A stretch of DNA of 34,819 bases from Candidatus Sulfopaludibacter sp. SbA3 (GCA_945865815.1 CAMBFR010000034.1:1-34819); one strand, 5' to 3'. Positions 15,057 to 23,505 are shown, counted from the stretch's first letter. Made by a program: numbers and translations. The notes: generated by a model from the sequence alone, not told the origin.

Positions 15057-15086
15057 CTGTGGGCGCGGGGCTTCGGCTCCGTGCCC
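15057..15086. repeat. Palindromic repeat, copy 1 (3' of the ccm operon)
   Basis: CTGT is followed by an 11-bp stem, GGGCGCGGGGC (15061-15071) with GCTCCGTGCCC (15076-15086), closed by a TTCG tetraloop and containing two G-U pairs. No T-tract follows on either strand. A closely related palindrome stands at 34731-34761 after another operon, so it belongs to a dispersed REP-like family and may also stabilise or end the ccm transcript. Confidence 0.7.
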
Positions 15087-15108
15087 AGAGGTAACCCGAT
15101 AGCCCGCC

Positions 15109-15993
15109 TTACCTCTGCAATCCTGAAAATGCTTCCATCAGTCTCTCCGGCAATTCCGCGGTTACGGGGATATCCAATTCCTTCCGCAGCATGACGGCAT
15201 TTGCCACGGCCTTCGCCCCCGGGTGATTGTTGAAGAATGCATACGCGCGTTTAAGGCCTTTCTCGATCGCCGTTTCCCTTAATCTGACGGCGTAGGGCCG
15301 GATCTCCTCGGCCGTGTACAGATAGTCGTATCGTTCGTTGCGGTGCTCGTGCTTCCACCACTTATCCGCTCTCCTTCCATGAAGTCGAAGGTACAACACA
15401 CCGCCGAAGGCATCGAGTTGCTGTTGGATTGAAGTGTGAAACTTCGGTTCATCGATGAAAGCGGGCGTGGCGTTGAACTGGTTCAGCAGGGCCAGATGCT
15501 CTTCCCAGGACCGATGACGCAATTCGACGGCTTTGGCGAACGATGCGAATCCTTCCAGGAGGCGTTTCAGGTTGTCGATGGTCCCATCATCCGCCTTAAA
15601 GCTGGCTGGAAACTGAAAGAGCAGACACCCCAGCTTGTCGGCTTCGGCCAGGGGGCGAATTCCGGTTGTGAACTCTTCGATGTCGGCGGGCGTCCACAGT
15701 CCCTTGCTGTGCGTAAATTGTTGCCAGGCCTTAACGGCAAATTCAAAATCCTCGGGAGTGCGTTTCACCCAACCCTCCGCCATTTTCGGAGTGCACGGGC
15801 GATAGAAGGTGGAATTGACCTCAACGGCGTTGAAATAGCGGGAGTAGAACTTCAGTTCGTCTGTCTTTGTGAGGGGATAGAAAACCCCGGTCCATGAGCC
15901 CGGCCCGGTGGAAGGAGGATAACTCCAACCACTAGTACCGACTTTCCATATCCCTGTATTATCCTTAGGTTCGGTGAAGAGATTATTAGCCAT
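15109..15993 (-). CDS. DUF72 (YecE-like) family protein
   Basis: The 294-residue protein shows the DUF72 hallmarks: VGTSGWSYP near the start, the EVNSTFYRPC segment, FAVKAWQQFTHSKGL, LLFQFPASF, ELRHRSW and YLRLHGR, ending with the FFNNHPGAKAVANA stretch. The fold is a TIM barrel of unknown biochemical role. I chose the ATG at 15993; the ORF extends to 16059, but that extension would run deep into the opposite-strand mtgA gene. Even so its first 20 nt overlap the first 20 nt of mtgA on the other strand. No good SD is present. Confidence 0.9.
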   Translation of the reverse strand: MANNLFTEPKDNTGIWKVGTSGWSYPPSTGPGSWTGVFYPLTKTDELKFYSRYFNAVEVNSTFYRPCTPKMAEGWVKRTPEDFEFAVKAWQQFTHSKGLWTPADIEEFTTGIRPLAEADKLGCLLFQFPASFKADDGTIDNLKRLLEGFASFAKAVELRHRSWEEHLALLNQFNATPAFIDEPKFHTSIQQQLDAFGGVLYLRLHGRRADKWWKHEHRNERYDYLYTAEEIRPYAVRLRETAIEKGLKRAYAFFNNHPGAKAVANAVMLRKELDIPVTAELPERLMEAFSGLQR

Positions 15994-16726
15994 AGGCTCA
16001 ATCGGTTTTCTGCTGGTTGCCGCATACGTCGGATATGTCGTGGCGACAGTGCCCGACATCGAGTCGCTTCAGACCCGGAACCCCGCCTCGACAGCACTAA
16101 TGGAGCAGCGCGCCCGCGAGCGCAGCGGCAAGGTGCGGCCGCTCCGCGGTTGGGTTTCATATAAGAGTATCTCGCCGAATCTGCGAAATGCGGTACTCGT
16201 AGCGGAAGACAGCGCGTTTTTCCAGCATGACGGTTTCGACCTGGAGCAGATCAAGGAAGCGGCAAAGCGAAACTGGCGGGAAAAGCGGTTTGCCCGGGGC
16301 GCCAGCACCATTACCCAACAGTTGGCGAAGAACCTGTATCTCTCAACATCGCGAAATCCATTACGAAAGGTTCGTGAGTTCTTTATTGCACAGGAAATGG
16401 AACAACGCCTGTCGAAGCAGCGAATCTTTGAAATCTATCTCAATGTGATCGAATGGGGAGACGGGATATACGGGATCAACGCTGCTTCGCAGAACTATTT
16501 CGGTAAATCGCCGGCAGAACTGCTGCCCGAAGAAGGAGCAATACTGGCGGCGATGATTCCAAATCCACGCCGATACACGCCGGAAAGACAGATGCGCTAT
16601 CTGGAAAGAAGGAAGGCGGATTTACTGAGTCGCCTCACTCAGTATCAGTATCTGAAAAAGGAAGAGTACGAGGCGGCTCGTGTCAGGCCGATCGTTTTCC
16701 GGCAGGCTTCCCGGGGGCAGAAGTAG
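15974..16726 (+). CDS. mtgA: Monofunctional peptidoglycan glycosyltransferase
   Basis: MtgA polymerises lipid II into glycan strands at the outer face of the inner membrane. This 250-residue protein has an N-terminal membrane anchor (3-23) and the GT51 domain: VAEDSAFFQHDGFD with catalytic E78, RGASTITQQLAKNLYLS (108-124) and RKVREFFIAQEME. There is no transpeptidase domain, as expected for the monofunctional type. GTG at 15974 is the only start that keeps the anchor; a TATTAT hexamer ends 11 nt upstream. Its 5' end overlaps the divergent DUF72 gene by 20 nt. Confidence 0.93.
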   Translation: MKRLLAIGSIGFLLVAAYVGYVVATVPDIESLQTRNPASTALMEQRARERSGKVRPLRGWVSYKSISPNLRNAVLVAEDSAFFQHDGFDLEQIKEAAKRNWREKRFARGASTITQQLAKNLYLSTSRNPLRKVREFFIAQEMEQRLSKQRIFEIYLNVIEWGDGIYGINAASQNYFGKSPAELLPEEGAILAAMIPNPRRYTPERQMRYLERRKADLLSRLTQYQYLKKEEYEAARVRPIVFRQASRGQK

Positions 16727-16820
16727 CGGCCGGGGCCTTCTTGTCCAACAGCACAAGCGCAAGGAATGCAAGCAGCAGGACTCCGTCTCCGACCAGCACC
16801 GCGATTGTGAAGCTATCCAT
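16683..16820 (-). CDS. Possible small membrane protein, 45 aa
   Basis: On the reverse strand ATG at 16820 opens a 45-residue ORF, MDSFTIAVLVGDGVLLLAFLALVLLD, which is one strong membrane helix, then KK and an Ala/Pro/Lys-rich tail. GAAAGG lies about 10 nt upstream. Its last 44 nt overlap the end of mtgA on the other strand, which lowers confidence. A longer reading from 16931 has a poor N-terminus. It resembles many unnamed small membrane proteins; no function is proposed. Confidence 0.45.
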   Translation of the reverse strand: MDSFTIAVLVGDGVLLLAFLALVLLDKKAPAATSAPGKPAGKRSA

Positions 16821-16929
16821 ATTCCAAAACCTTTCAAAATGAGATTCCGCTATTATGGCGTAAAACCGCCGCATTTTGTCGTGTCTTCTTTGGACATAGC
16901 GTGAGGCCGGCATTCGCATCAGGAAAAGC

Positions 16930-17712
16930 ATGAAAAGAGTCTGCCTTATTCATCAGCAGCAGGGTATCGGCGATCTCCTCTTTATTCAGAAGATCGTTAA
17001 GAAATATTGCCAGGAGGGCTTCAATGTCATCTGTCCCATCCTGACGCAACACAAGATCATTCTCAACTGCGTGACGACGGAAACCGCCCGGTATCCGCTG
17101 ATATCGGAGAAGAGCGCGCTGCTGGAGAGTTTCGAATATGCCCGCGACCACATTTTCCTGGTCAGCGCCTGCGAAACACACTTCGGCGATTCCCTGTTTG
17201 CCAGGCCGCTTGATGCCGGAGATTTTGTTTTCCTCGCACTGGGGCCTTCCTATAAGAGATTTCCAGAGGATGGAGTGATGCTCTCGAAATATCGGCTCGC
17301 CGGTATCGATCACTCCGACTGGCAGGACTTCGTGAGCATAAGAAGGAATCTCAAGTCCGAGAGTTCCCTGCTGCGGCTTCTGGGCCTTGACAAGGACAGA
17401 AAGTACACCTTGATAAACGAGTATTCGAGTAACGGCCGCGTGGAAATCAAAGACCCCGGAGACGCTATTTACATGCAGCAAATCAAGGGATACACGCTGT
17501 TTGACTGGATTGCCGTTCTGGAAGGTTGCAGCCGATTGGTCACCGTCGATACTTCCCTGGTGCTGCTGGCCGAGGTGTTTTTGCGGAAAACCGCACCCGC
17601 GTACCTCATTTCAAAATGGCCGACGGGTGATCCTTCCTACATTGGCCTCCAACCGGCACTCAGGCTGCCATGGGTATTCGCTCCGTATGCCTCCGATTTA
17701 AAGCTGGATTGA
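16930..17712 (+). CDS. Glycosyltransferase-like protein (GT-B/GT9-like features)
   Basis: The 260-residue product begins KRVCLIHQQQGIGDLLFIQKIVKKY, like the GIGD loop of ADP-heptose or related GT-B glycosyltransferases. It ends with LEGCSRLVTVDTSLVLLAEVF, resembling the C-terminal donor-binding segment of that group. It is shorter than a typical GT9 enzyme (about 320-350). There is no signal peptide. AGGA 5 nt upstream supports the ATG. Transfer of a sugar to lipopolysaccharide or another glycan is an inference from weak similarity only. It lies between mtgA and the nuclease operon, with no close partner. Confidence 0.6.
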   Translation: MKRVCLIHQQQGIGDLLFIQKIVKKYCQEGFNVICPILTQHKIILNCVTTETARYPLISEKSALLESFEYARDHIFLVSACETHFGDSLFARPLDAGDFVFLALGPSYKRFPEDGVMLSKYRLAGIDHSDWQDFVSIRRNLKSESSLLRLLGLDKDRKYTLINEYSSNGRVEIKDPGDAIYMQQIKGYTLFDWIAVLEGCSRLVTVDTSLVLLAEVFLRKTAPAYLISKWPTGDPSYIGLQPALRLPWVFAPYASDLKLD

Positions 17713-17743
17713 TGCCGATCGGATGGCAATAACCATAGTTTGA

Positions 17744-17771
17744 TTATACGTGTCCGTGAATCTGGTAGAAT
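17744..17771 (+). promoter_or_regulatory. Promoter of the nuclease-nucleoside operon
   Basis: TAGAAT (17766-17771, five of six -10 bases) ends 8 nt before the ATG at 17780. A poor -35-like TTATAC lies 16 nt upstream of it. The start codon has no Shine-Dalgarno, so this is another probable leaderless transcript. Confidence 0.4.
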
Positions 17772-17779
17772 TCGCCGTC

Positions 17780-18664
17780 ATGCGAGCAGCGCTGTCGATC
17801 CTCCTGGTTATTTCAATTGCAGTCCCGGCTGCCGGTTGGGGCGAGAAGGGCCACCTGATGGTCAATCGGCTCGCCATTGAGGCGGCGGCCTCGAAACTTC
17901 CTGAATTCATGAACGCCAGCCGCGAACATCTTACCTACAACGGTTTTGAGCCGGATCGTTGGGAGCAGGAAGGCCGAATTCAACTCAACGCCGGACAGGC
18001 GCCTGAGCACTTCCTGGATTCGGAATTGTGGGGCCCCATAGCCACAATTGAAGCGAACCGATATGCGTTCATGGAGAAGCTCATCGAACGGAAAGTCCCG
18101 CTCGACGATATCGGGTATCTGCCGTATGCCATCGTCGAGAATTACGGCCGCCTTCGGAGTGCTTTCCGGCAGTGGCGCAATGCAAAAACTCCGGATGACC
18201 GCGAAAGCGCAAGAGCAAATGCGGTCTTCTACGCAGGATTGATGGGCCATTATGTGGGCGATGGCTCACAGCCTTTGCACAACAGCATCCATTACAACGG
18301 CTGGTCGGATCGGGCGCCCAACCCCAAAAATTATACGAAGGATCGCGGCCTGCACCGGCGGTATGAGTCTCTGTACGTCAATTCAAACATCGACATTTCC
18401 GCCGTCCGCTCCAAGGTACAGGCGCCGCGCCGGCTTGATGATGTCTTTACGTCGATCAAACAGTACCTGAGCCAGAGCTTCAGCGAGATTGAGCCGCTGT
18501 ACGAGTTTGAAAAGAGCGGCGAATTCAAGCCGGAGAGTCCCCGCCCGAAAGGCAGTGAATTCATCCAGACACAGATCGGACGCGCCGCCACAATGCTCGC
18601 AAACCTCTGGTATACGGCCTGGCTCGAAAGTGGCGAGCCGATTCCTTCCTCTTCCAGAGAATGA
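17780..18664 (+). CDS. Exported S1/P1-type nuclease
   Basis: This 294-residue precursor has a Sec signal whose likely cleavage (after AAG) would leave W20 as the mature N-terminus. In P1 nuclease the N-terminal Trp itself binds zinc. The other ligands line up: H25 (WGEKGH), D59, H77 (PEHFLD), H157 and D161 and H167 in GHYVGDGSQPLH, and H192 (LHRRYE), with E196 where Asp is usual. Three zincs would cleave single-stranded nucleic acid and 3'-nucleotides. A zinc-dependent phospholipase C-like activity cannot be excluded, as the fold is shared. The start at 17780 is preferred over 17750, which adds a poor N-terminus. The stop overlaps the phosphorylase start by 4 nt. Confidence 0.85.
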   Translation: MRAALSILLVISIAVPAAGWGEKGHLMVNRLAIEAAASKLPEFMNASREHLTYNGFEPDRWEQEGRIQLNAGQAPEHFLDSELWGPIATIEANRYAFMEKLIERKVPLDDIGYLPYAIVENYGRLRSAFRQWRNAKTPDDRESARANAVFYAGLMGHYVGDGSQPLHNSIHYNGWSDRAPNPKNYTKDRGLHRRYESLYVNSNIDISAVRSKVQAPRRLDDVFTSIKQYLSQSFSEIEPLYEFEKSGEFKPESPRPKGSEFIQTQIGRAATMLANLWYTAWLESGEPIPSSSRE

Positions 18665-19968
18665 GCCCTCGCGAGGTGATCCAGAAAAAACGAGATGGCG
18701 GAACCCTCACGAAGGAGGAGATCGCCTACTTCATTCGAGGTTACACGTCGTCGCGCATTGCGGACTATCAAATGTCGGCCCTCCTCATGGCGATCTATCT
18801 TCGAGGTTTCACGCCGGAAGAGACACTGGTTCTGACTCGAGAAATGAGAGATTCGGGAGCAGTCCTGGATCTCTCGTCCATTTCAGGCAAGAAGGTCGAT
18901 AAACACAGCACCGGAGGAGTCGGAGACAAGACGTCGCTGATCGTCGCGCCTATTGCGGCAGCCTGCGGGCTTACCGTTCCGATGATTACGGGCAGGGCGC
19001 TCGGTCATACCGGCGGGACGTTGGACAAGCTGGAATCCATCCCGGGATTCAATTCACAACTGACTCCAGCCGCGATTCTGAGGACTCTTGCCGCTACGGG
19101 CGCCGTGATTATGGGCCAGACCGATACCCTCGCCCCCGCCGATCGGAAGATCTACGCGCTTCGCGACGTCACGGCGACGGTGGAGTCCATTCCCCTGATC
19201 ACAGCGAGCATGTTGAGCAAAAAACTGGCCGAAGGGCTTGACGGTCTTGTCATGGATGTAAAGATTGGGTCTGGAGCCTTCCTCCCCAGCCTCCAGATGG
19301 GAACAGACCTTGCCCGATCCGTTGTCAACGTGTGTCAGGCGTCAAAGGTAAAAGTCGTGGTTCTTATCACAGATATGGAAGAACCTCTGGGACTGGCAAT
19401 TGGAAACAGCCTGGAGGTCCGCGAATGTATCGATTTTCTCAACGGCCGCGCACCCGAGGACCTGGAGACGGTTTCGATAGCGCTCGCCGCACACATGATT
19501 CGTCTCGGCGGGCGTGCAAGGACATTTGAAGGTGCGATGAAAATGGCCCGTGAAACCATAACGACGGGCAAGGCCGCCGCGAGCTTTCGCAGTATCATCC
19601 GTGCGCAGGGAGGCAACGAGAAAGTGATGGATGACCCGGGTATTCTGCCCAGGGCCAGACATGTTCGTGAGTTTCGCGCCCATAGTACCGGCTTTGTCAC
19701 GCGCTGCGACGCGAAGCTTTTGGGAATGGCATCCAATGCACTTGGGGCTGGACGGACTCGGGTTGAAGACGCCATAAATCCTGCAGTAGGGATTTATCTG
19801 CATAAGAAGGCCGGCCACCGCGTCACGCGCGGGGAGCCGGTCTGCCAGATTCACTGGGATGAGCAACAACAACTGCGGGATGCCCTGCCCCTGGTGGAGC
19901 AGGCGTTCGAGATCAAGGCGCGCCCTGTTGAAAAGCGCCCACTGATCCACGCGGTTCTGGGGAAATAA
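18661..19968 (+). CDS. Pyrimidine-nucleoside (thymidine) phosphorylase
   Basis: The enzyme cleaves thymidine, and often uridine, with phosphate to the base and (deoxy)ribose 1-phosphate. This 435-residue protein has the phosphate-binding KHSTGGVGDKTSL (81-93), the family signature GRALGHTGGTLDKLE (111-125) and RDVTATVESIPLI. Length fits DeoA/Pdp homodimers. The ATG overlaps the nuclease stop (ATGA), so the two are translationally coupled. Substrate preference between thymidine only (DeoA) and both pyrimidines (Pdp) is not settled by the motifs I can see. Confidence 0.95.
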   Translation: MSPREVIQKKRDGGTLTKEEIAYFIRGYTSSRIADYQMSALLMAIYLRGFTPEETLVLTREMRDSGAVLDLSSISGKKVDKHSTGGVGDKTSLIVAPIAAACGLTVPMITGRALGHTGGTLDKLESIPGFNSQLTPAAILRTLAATGAVIMGQTDTLAPADRKIYALRDVTATVESIPLITASMLSKKLAEGLDGLVMDVKIGSGAFLPSLQMGTDLARSVVNVCQASKVKVVVLITDMEEPLGLAIGNSLEVRECIDFLNGRAPEDLETVSIALAAHMIRLGGRARTFEGAMKMARETITTGKAAASFRSIIRAQGGNEKVMDDPGILPRARHVREFRAHSTGFVTRCDAKLLGMASNALGAGRTRVEDAINPAVGIYLHKKAGHRVTRGEPVCQIHWDEQQQLRDALPLVEQAFEIKARPVEKRPLIHAVLGK

Positions 19969-19971
19969 TAC

Positions 19972-20805
19972 ATGTCGACTAACGCCCGCTACGAAGCTGT
20001 TGAACGCGCAAAAAACTACCTTATCGATAAAATCGGCTCCATCCCGGAAGTTGCGATCGTGATGGGCAGCGGCCTGTCCGCAGTCGATGAAATTCTATCC
20101 GGAGCCACACGGATTCATTACGTCGCGATCCCACACTTCCCCGTCCCCCGGGTTATCGGGCATCGTGGCCAGGTTGTCATCGGGAAGGTCAACTCGATGC
20201 CCGTAATCGTTTTCGAAGGACGCGTGCACTATTACGAGGGGAATACGATGGATGAGGTCACCTTCTGCACTCGCGTCATCGGGCGGCTGGGCGTCAAGAA
20301 CCTCATCCTGACCAACGCTTCAGGCGCCATTAATCCCATGTTCGCGCGCGGCCGGATCATGATCATTGCCGACCACCTCAACATGCTGGGCGCCAATCCT
20401 CTTAACGGCCCAAACGAGGACCGCTGGGGCCCCCGCTTCGTAGATCAGACGGAGGTTTACGATTCCGGCCTCCGGCTGAAACTCAAACAGGCCGGTGAAT
20501 ACTGCGGGATCCAACTATGCGAAGGCATTTACGCGGCAATGGCGGGACCGACCTACGAGACACCAGCCGAGATACGCTACCTGAGAACGCTTGGAGCCGA
20601 TGCGGTCGGCATGTCCACTGTTCCCGAGGCAATTGTTGCCCGCCATATGGGTATCCGCCTGGCCGGACTCTCGATGCTCGCCAACCTGGCGGCCGGTGTC
20701 TCCGGTAAGCCCATTAACCATGATGAAGTGCTGGAAGCGGCAGCGCACCTGAACGCCGATCTCGGCATGCTTCTGCAACGTTTCTTCGAAACCTACGACC
20801 AATGA
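19972..20805 (+). CDS. Purine nucleoside phosphorylase, trimeric type
   Basis: The enzyme releases guanine or hypoxanthine from purine nucleosides as (deoxy)ribose 1-phosphate. This 277-residue protein has MGSGLS (31-36), H64 in GHRG, GRVHYYEG (83-90), TNASGAI, GPTYETPAEIR with the base-contacting Glu, GMSTVPE and the KPINHDE segment. This is the PNP-I/PunA family, not the hexameric DeoD type; S-methyl-5'-thioadenosine phosphorylase is less likely given the N-H-D context. It begins 3 nt after the pyrimidine phosphorylase stop, and cdd follows 6 nt after its own stop. Confidence 0.95.
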   Translation: MSTNARYEAVERAKNYLIDKIGSIPEVAIVMGSGLSAVDEILSGATRIHYVAIPHFPVPRVIGHRGQVVIGKVNSMPVIVFEGRVHYYEGNTMDEVTFCTRVIGRLGVKNLILTNASGAINPMFARGRIMIIADHLNMLGANPLNGPNEDRWGPRFVDQTEVYDSGLRLKLKQAGEYCGIQLCEGIYAAMAGPTYETPAEIRYLRTLGADAVGMSTVPEAIVARHMGIRLAGLSMLANLAAGVSGKPINHDEVLEAAAHLNADLGMLLQRFFETYDQ

Positions 20806-20811
20806 TGACCA

Positions 20812-21216
20812 ATGATGTCCAGTGAACTGATCTTGAAGGCCATTGCCGCGCGAGATCGCGCCATCGCGCCTTATTCCCAGTTCAGGGTCGGCGCGGCGAT
20901 CGAGACCCGAACGGGCGAAACCTTCACCGGCTGCAATATCGAGAATGCTTCGTACGGCCTGACTGTCTGCGCCGAACGTGTGGCGCTGTGGAAGGCTTTG
21001 AGCGAAGGCGCCCGCGACTTCGTCCGCATTGCGCTTGCAGTGGACGCGTCAACATCTGTGACGCCATGCGGATCCTGCCGGCAACTGTTGTGGGAATATT
21101 GCGGAGACATCGAAGTCCTTGCATGCTCCGTACGGGGAGATCAGAAAGTCTTCAGACTGAGCGAACTCTTGCCCGAACCATTCGACCGCCTGAGTCTGGG
21201 TAATTCCCCGAAATGA
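20812..21216 (+). CDS. cdd: Cytidine deaminase
   Basis: The enzyme deaminates cytidine and deoxycytidine to uridine forms, feeding the pyrimidine phosphorylase. This 134-residue protein has CNIENASYGLTVCAERVA with zinc ligand C53 and proton-shuttling E55, and PCGSCRQ with C86 and C89, the small tetrameric type. A tandem ATGATG lies at the start, within a near-perfect 10-bp direct repeat (20801-20820) that also contains the upstream stop. Its stop codon is inside the left arm of a large inverted repeat. Confidence 0.95.
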   Translation: MMSSELILKAIAARDRAIAPYSQFRVGAAIETRTGETFTGCNIENASYGLTVCAERVALWKALSEGARDFVRIALAVDASTSVTPCGSCRQLLWEYCGDIEVLACSVRGDQKVFRLSELLPEPFDRLSLGNSPK

Positions 21217-21298
21217 GAAATGGGAATTGAACAATGAACAATGACAAAGCCCCCAAACACTTTGTCATTGTTCATTGTTCAATTCCCAATTCTCATTT
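21211..21298. repeat. 39-bp inverted repeat between convergent genes
   Basis: Arms 21211-21249 and 21260-21298 are complementary over 39 bp with one mismatch and a 10-nt loop. The left arm contains the cdd stop codon and the right arm the stop of the convergent rhodanese gene. The arms are AT-rich and contain a tandem heptamer GAACAAT. The hairpin could end transcription from both sides, although there is no clean U-tract. Confidence 0.8.
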
Positions 21299-21727
21299 TG
21301 CCGGACCCGAATAACGGTTCGTATCGTCGACGCGCGTCTCCACGGGAAGATTCGACTGCACCCAGCCGGGCGCCACCACTCGTCCCATAGGATCCCTTGC
21401 TCCTCCAAATCCACCCTGCATGTTCGAGACGTCCGTGAACCCGGATTGGATCAAGAGGTCTGCGGCATACTGCGATCGCCCTCCCATCTGGCAACCCACG
21501 ATGATCTTCGTCCCTTTGGGGAACCTACTCTCAACGACGCGAAGAAAGTCCGGATTAGGCGTCATTTGACCGCGGGCCGGATCCGGAAGTACAACGGGTA
21601 TGTTAATGGCTTTCGCCGGGTGACCGTTCTGAAACTCCGGTTCCGTGCGAACGTCGATATAAACCGCGTCCGCTTGCGTTTCCAGAATCTCGTTTGCCTG
21701 TAATGGATTGATCTGTTGCACACTCAT
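21293..21727 (-). CDS. Rhodanese-like sulfurtransferase domain protein
   Basis: This 144-residue single-domain protein has the rhodanese marks YIDVRTEPEFQNGH (23-36), INIPV and the active-site loop GCQMGGRS with C79. It should carry a persulfide; the physiological acceptor is unknown. The loop is longer than in CDC25-like phosphatases, arguing for sulfur transfer. TTGGAGG just upstream fixes the ATG at 21727 and rules out the longer ORF that runs into the ABC gene. It lies 26 nt downstream of the ABC transporter pair on the same strand and is probably co-transcribed. Confidence 0.88.
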   Translation of the reverse strand: MSVQQINPLQANEILETQADAVYIDVRTEPEFQNGHPAKAINIPVVLPDPARGQMTPNPDFLRVVESRFPKGTKIIVGCQMGGRSQYAADLLIQSGFTDVSNMQGGFGGARDPMGRVVAPGWVQSNLPVETRVDDTNRYSGPAK

Positions 21728-21753
21728 ATTGCCTCCAAGTTTACCGCGCGCGG

Positions 21754-23505
21754 TCAACCGAGCGACTGCTGGTACCGGAACAGGCGCGCGTACAGGCCGT
21801 TTCGGCTCATGAGACCCGCATGGCCGCCTGCCTCGACAAGCTGTCCCTTGTTTAAGACGATGATCTGACCGCAAGCGCGAGTCGTGGCCAGACGGTGAGC
21901 AATCATGATCACGGTCTTTCCGATGGCCTCGGCGTTCAAGACCCGCTCCAGGCGCAGCTCACTTTCGGAATCAATGCTCGATGTGGGTTCATCGAGAATC
22001 CAGATCCGGGGTCTCGACTCGTGTGCGCGCGCAAAAGCCACCAACTGCCGCTCACCCATCGAAAGATTCCCGCCTCGTTCCGACAACAACTTCCCATCCG
22101 AAAGTCCCAGTTTCTCGAGAACCGTCGTCGACGCGGTATCTGATTTTCCGGAAAAAAGAGAAATATTCTCGGCCACGGATCCCGAGAACAGGAATACGTC
22201 CTGCTGAACCAGCCCCAGGCTTGCCCTCAGCCGGCGCCTGTCATATTCCCGCAAATCTTTTCCATCGAGCAGTATCCTTCCCTTCTGTGGCTCGTAAAAG
22301 CGCATCAGCAGACTGATCAAAGTCGTCTTTCCCGATCCCGTGTGGCCCACAATTCCAAGACGCGTCCCGGCAGGAATCTCGAAACTGAGATTCCGGAGTA
22401 CCCACCGCTCATCGTCGTAAGCAAACCAAACGTTGTCAAAAATGATATGCCCCTTGAGATCGGGGTACGGTGTAGCCTGCGCCTCGGTGGAGTCTTCTTC
22501 CGTGGGCCAGTCCAACACTGAGAAGATCCTCTCGGCGGCCGCCAGCCCGGACAGAAAGATGTTCCATTTGTCCGCGATTTCGCGAAGCGGCCGAAACAGG
22601 GCCAACGTATAGGCAAAAAAACTGATCAGTACGCCAAGCTGGATTCTGCCGGCCAGCGCATCGTTTCCACCGAACCAGAGGAGGAGCGCCATCGATACTC
22701 CGGCCGCCGTGGTAATGGTTGGCTGAAGAAACGCATACGTGCGGATCGTGGACATTTGCGCATCGGCATAGCGCTGGTTCAGGCGCGACAATCGCTGCAA
22801 ATGGACTTTCTGGCGGCTGAACAAATGGACAACTCTCATTCCCATCAGGTTTTCGGCCAGATACGCATTGAATGCCGAAAGCCGGCTCCGGGCCTCGCGA
22901 TATGAACGCGCCAGCTGCCGGCTGAAGTGAACGGTAGCGGCCGCCATCAACGGGAAGACACTCACGGTAATCAAGCCCAGCTGCGGCGACAGAACGACAA
23001 GCATTATGAGAACGCCGGCCACAAGCAACGCATTACTGACCATCGTCGCAAATCCCGCCGAGAAGATATCCGCCAGTGCCGTGATGTCGTTTGTAACGCG
23101 TGTGAGTAAACGCCCGGCAGGATTCTTGTCATAAAACGCCAGGGGCAGTCTTTGGAGGCGGGAAAACACGGCCACGCGCAAGTCCTGAGTTACGGCCTGC
23201 CCCAACGCCTCGAACAGATATGCGTCACCGATCGTTGCGGCGACACGGATGATGATCAGCGCCAGAAAAACCATCGCGAGCTGTACGAGTCTTGCGGAGT
23301 TCTTCGGCACGATCGCCTGATCGATCGCGAATCCAAAGAGCCAGGGCTCAACGAGCGCCGCCGCGGTCCCTACGAGTATGAGCGTGCAACCGAGCGTCAG
23401 AATTGCCGGATGTTGAAACATCGCGTTGAACAGACGCCGGGCGGTTCCGGGATGGGCCATTCGAGATTCGGCTTCTTCGAAGTCGAAATGGTGCGGCGGC
23501 TTCAC
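21754..23505 (-). CDS. ABC exporter half with canonical catalytic Glu
   Basis: This 583-residue half-transporter has an N-terminal six-helix exporter domain (about 30-330) and a nucleotide-binding domain. Walker A is GHTGSGKT (387-394), signature LSMGE (481-485), Walker B IWILDE with E506, and the H-loop IAHR. Its signature deviates from LSGGQ while its Walker B Glu is intact. The partner gene upstream shows the reverse, as in heterodimeric multidrug or lipid exporters (TM287/288, BmrCD). Substrate is unknown. It overlaps the partner by 4 nt. Confidence 0.93.
   Translation of the reverse strand: MKPPHHFDFEEAESRMAHPGTARRLFNAMFQHPAILTLGCTLILVGTAAALVEPWLFGFAIDQAIVPKNSARLVQLAMVFLALIIIRVAATIGDAYLFEALGQAVTQDLRVAVFSRLQRLPLAFYDKNPAGRLLTRVTNDITALADIFSAGFATMVSNALLVAGVLIMLVVLSPQLGLITVSVFPLMAAATVHFSRQLARSYREARSRLSAFNAYLAENLMGMRVVHLFSRQKVHLQRLSRLNQRYADAQMSTIRTYAFLQPTITTAAGVSMALLLWFGGNDALAGRIQLGVLISFFAYTLALFRPLREIADKWNIFLSGLAAAERIFSVLDWPTEEDSTEAQATPYPDLKGHIIFDNVWFAYDDERWVLRNLSFEIPAGTRLGIVGHTGSGKTTLISLLMRFYEPQKGRILLDGKDLREYDRRRLRASLGLVQQDVFLFSGSVAENISLFSGKSDTASTTVLEKLGLSDGKLLSERGGNLSMGERQLVAFARAHESRPRIWILDEPTSSIDSESELRLERVLNAEAIGKTVIMIAHRLATTRACGQIIVLNKGQLVEAGGHAGLMSRNGLYARLFRYQQSLG

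Noticed and set aside
20801-20820. 10-bp direct repeat at the purine phosphorylase/cdd junction as a functional site
   Set aside because: The near-duplicate AATGATGACC/AATGATGTCC contains the stop and the next start and is most simply a small slippage duplication.
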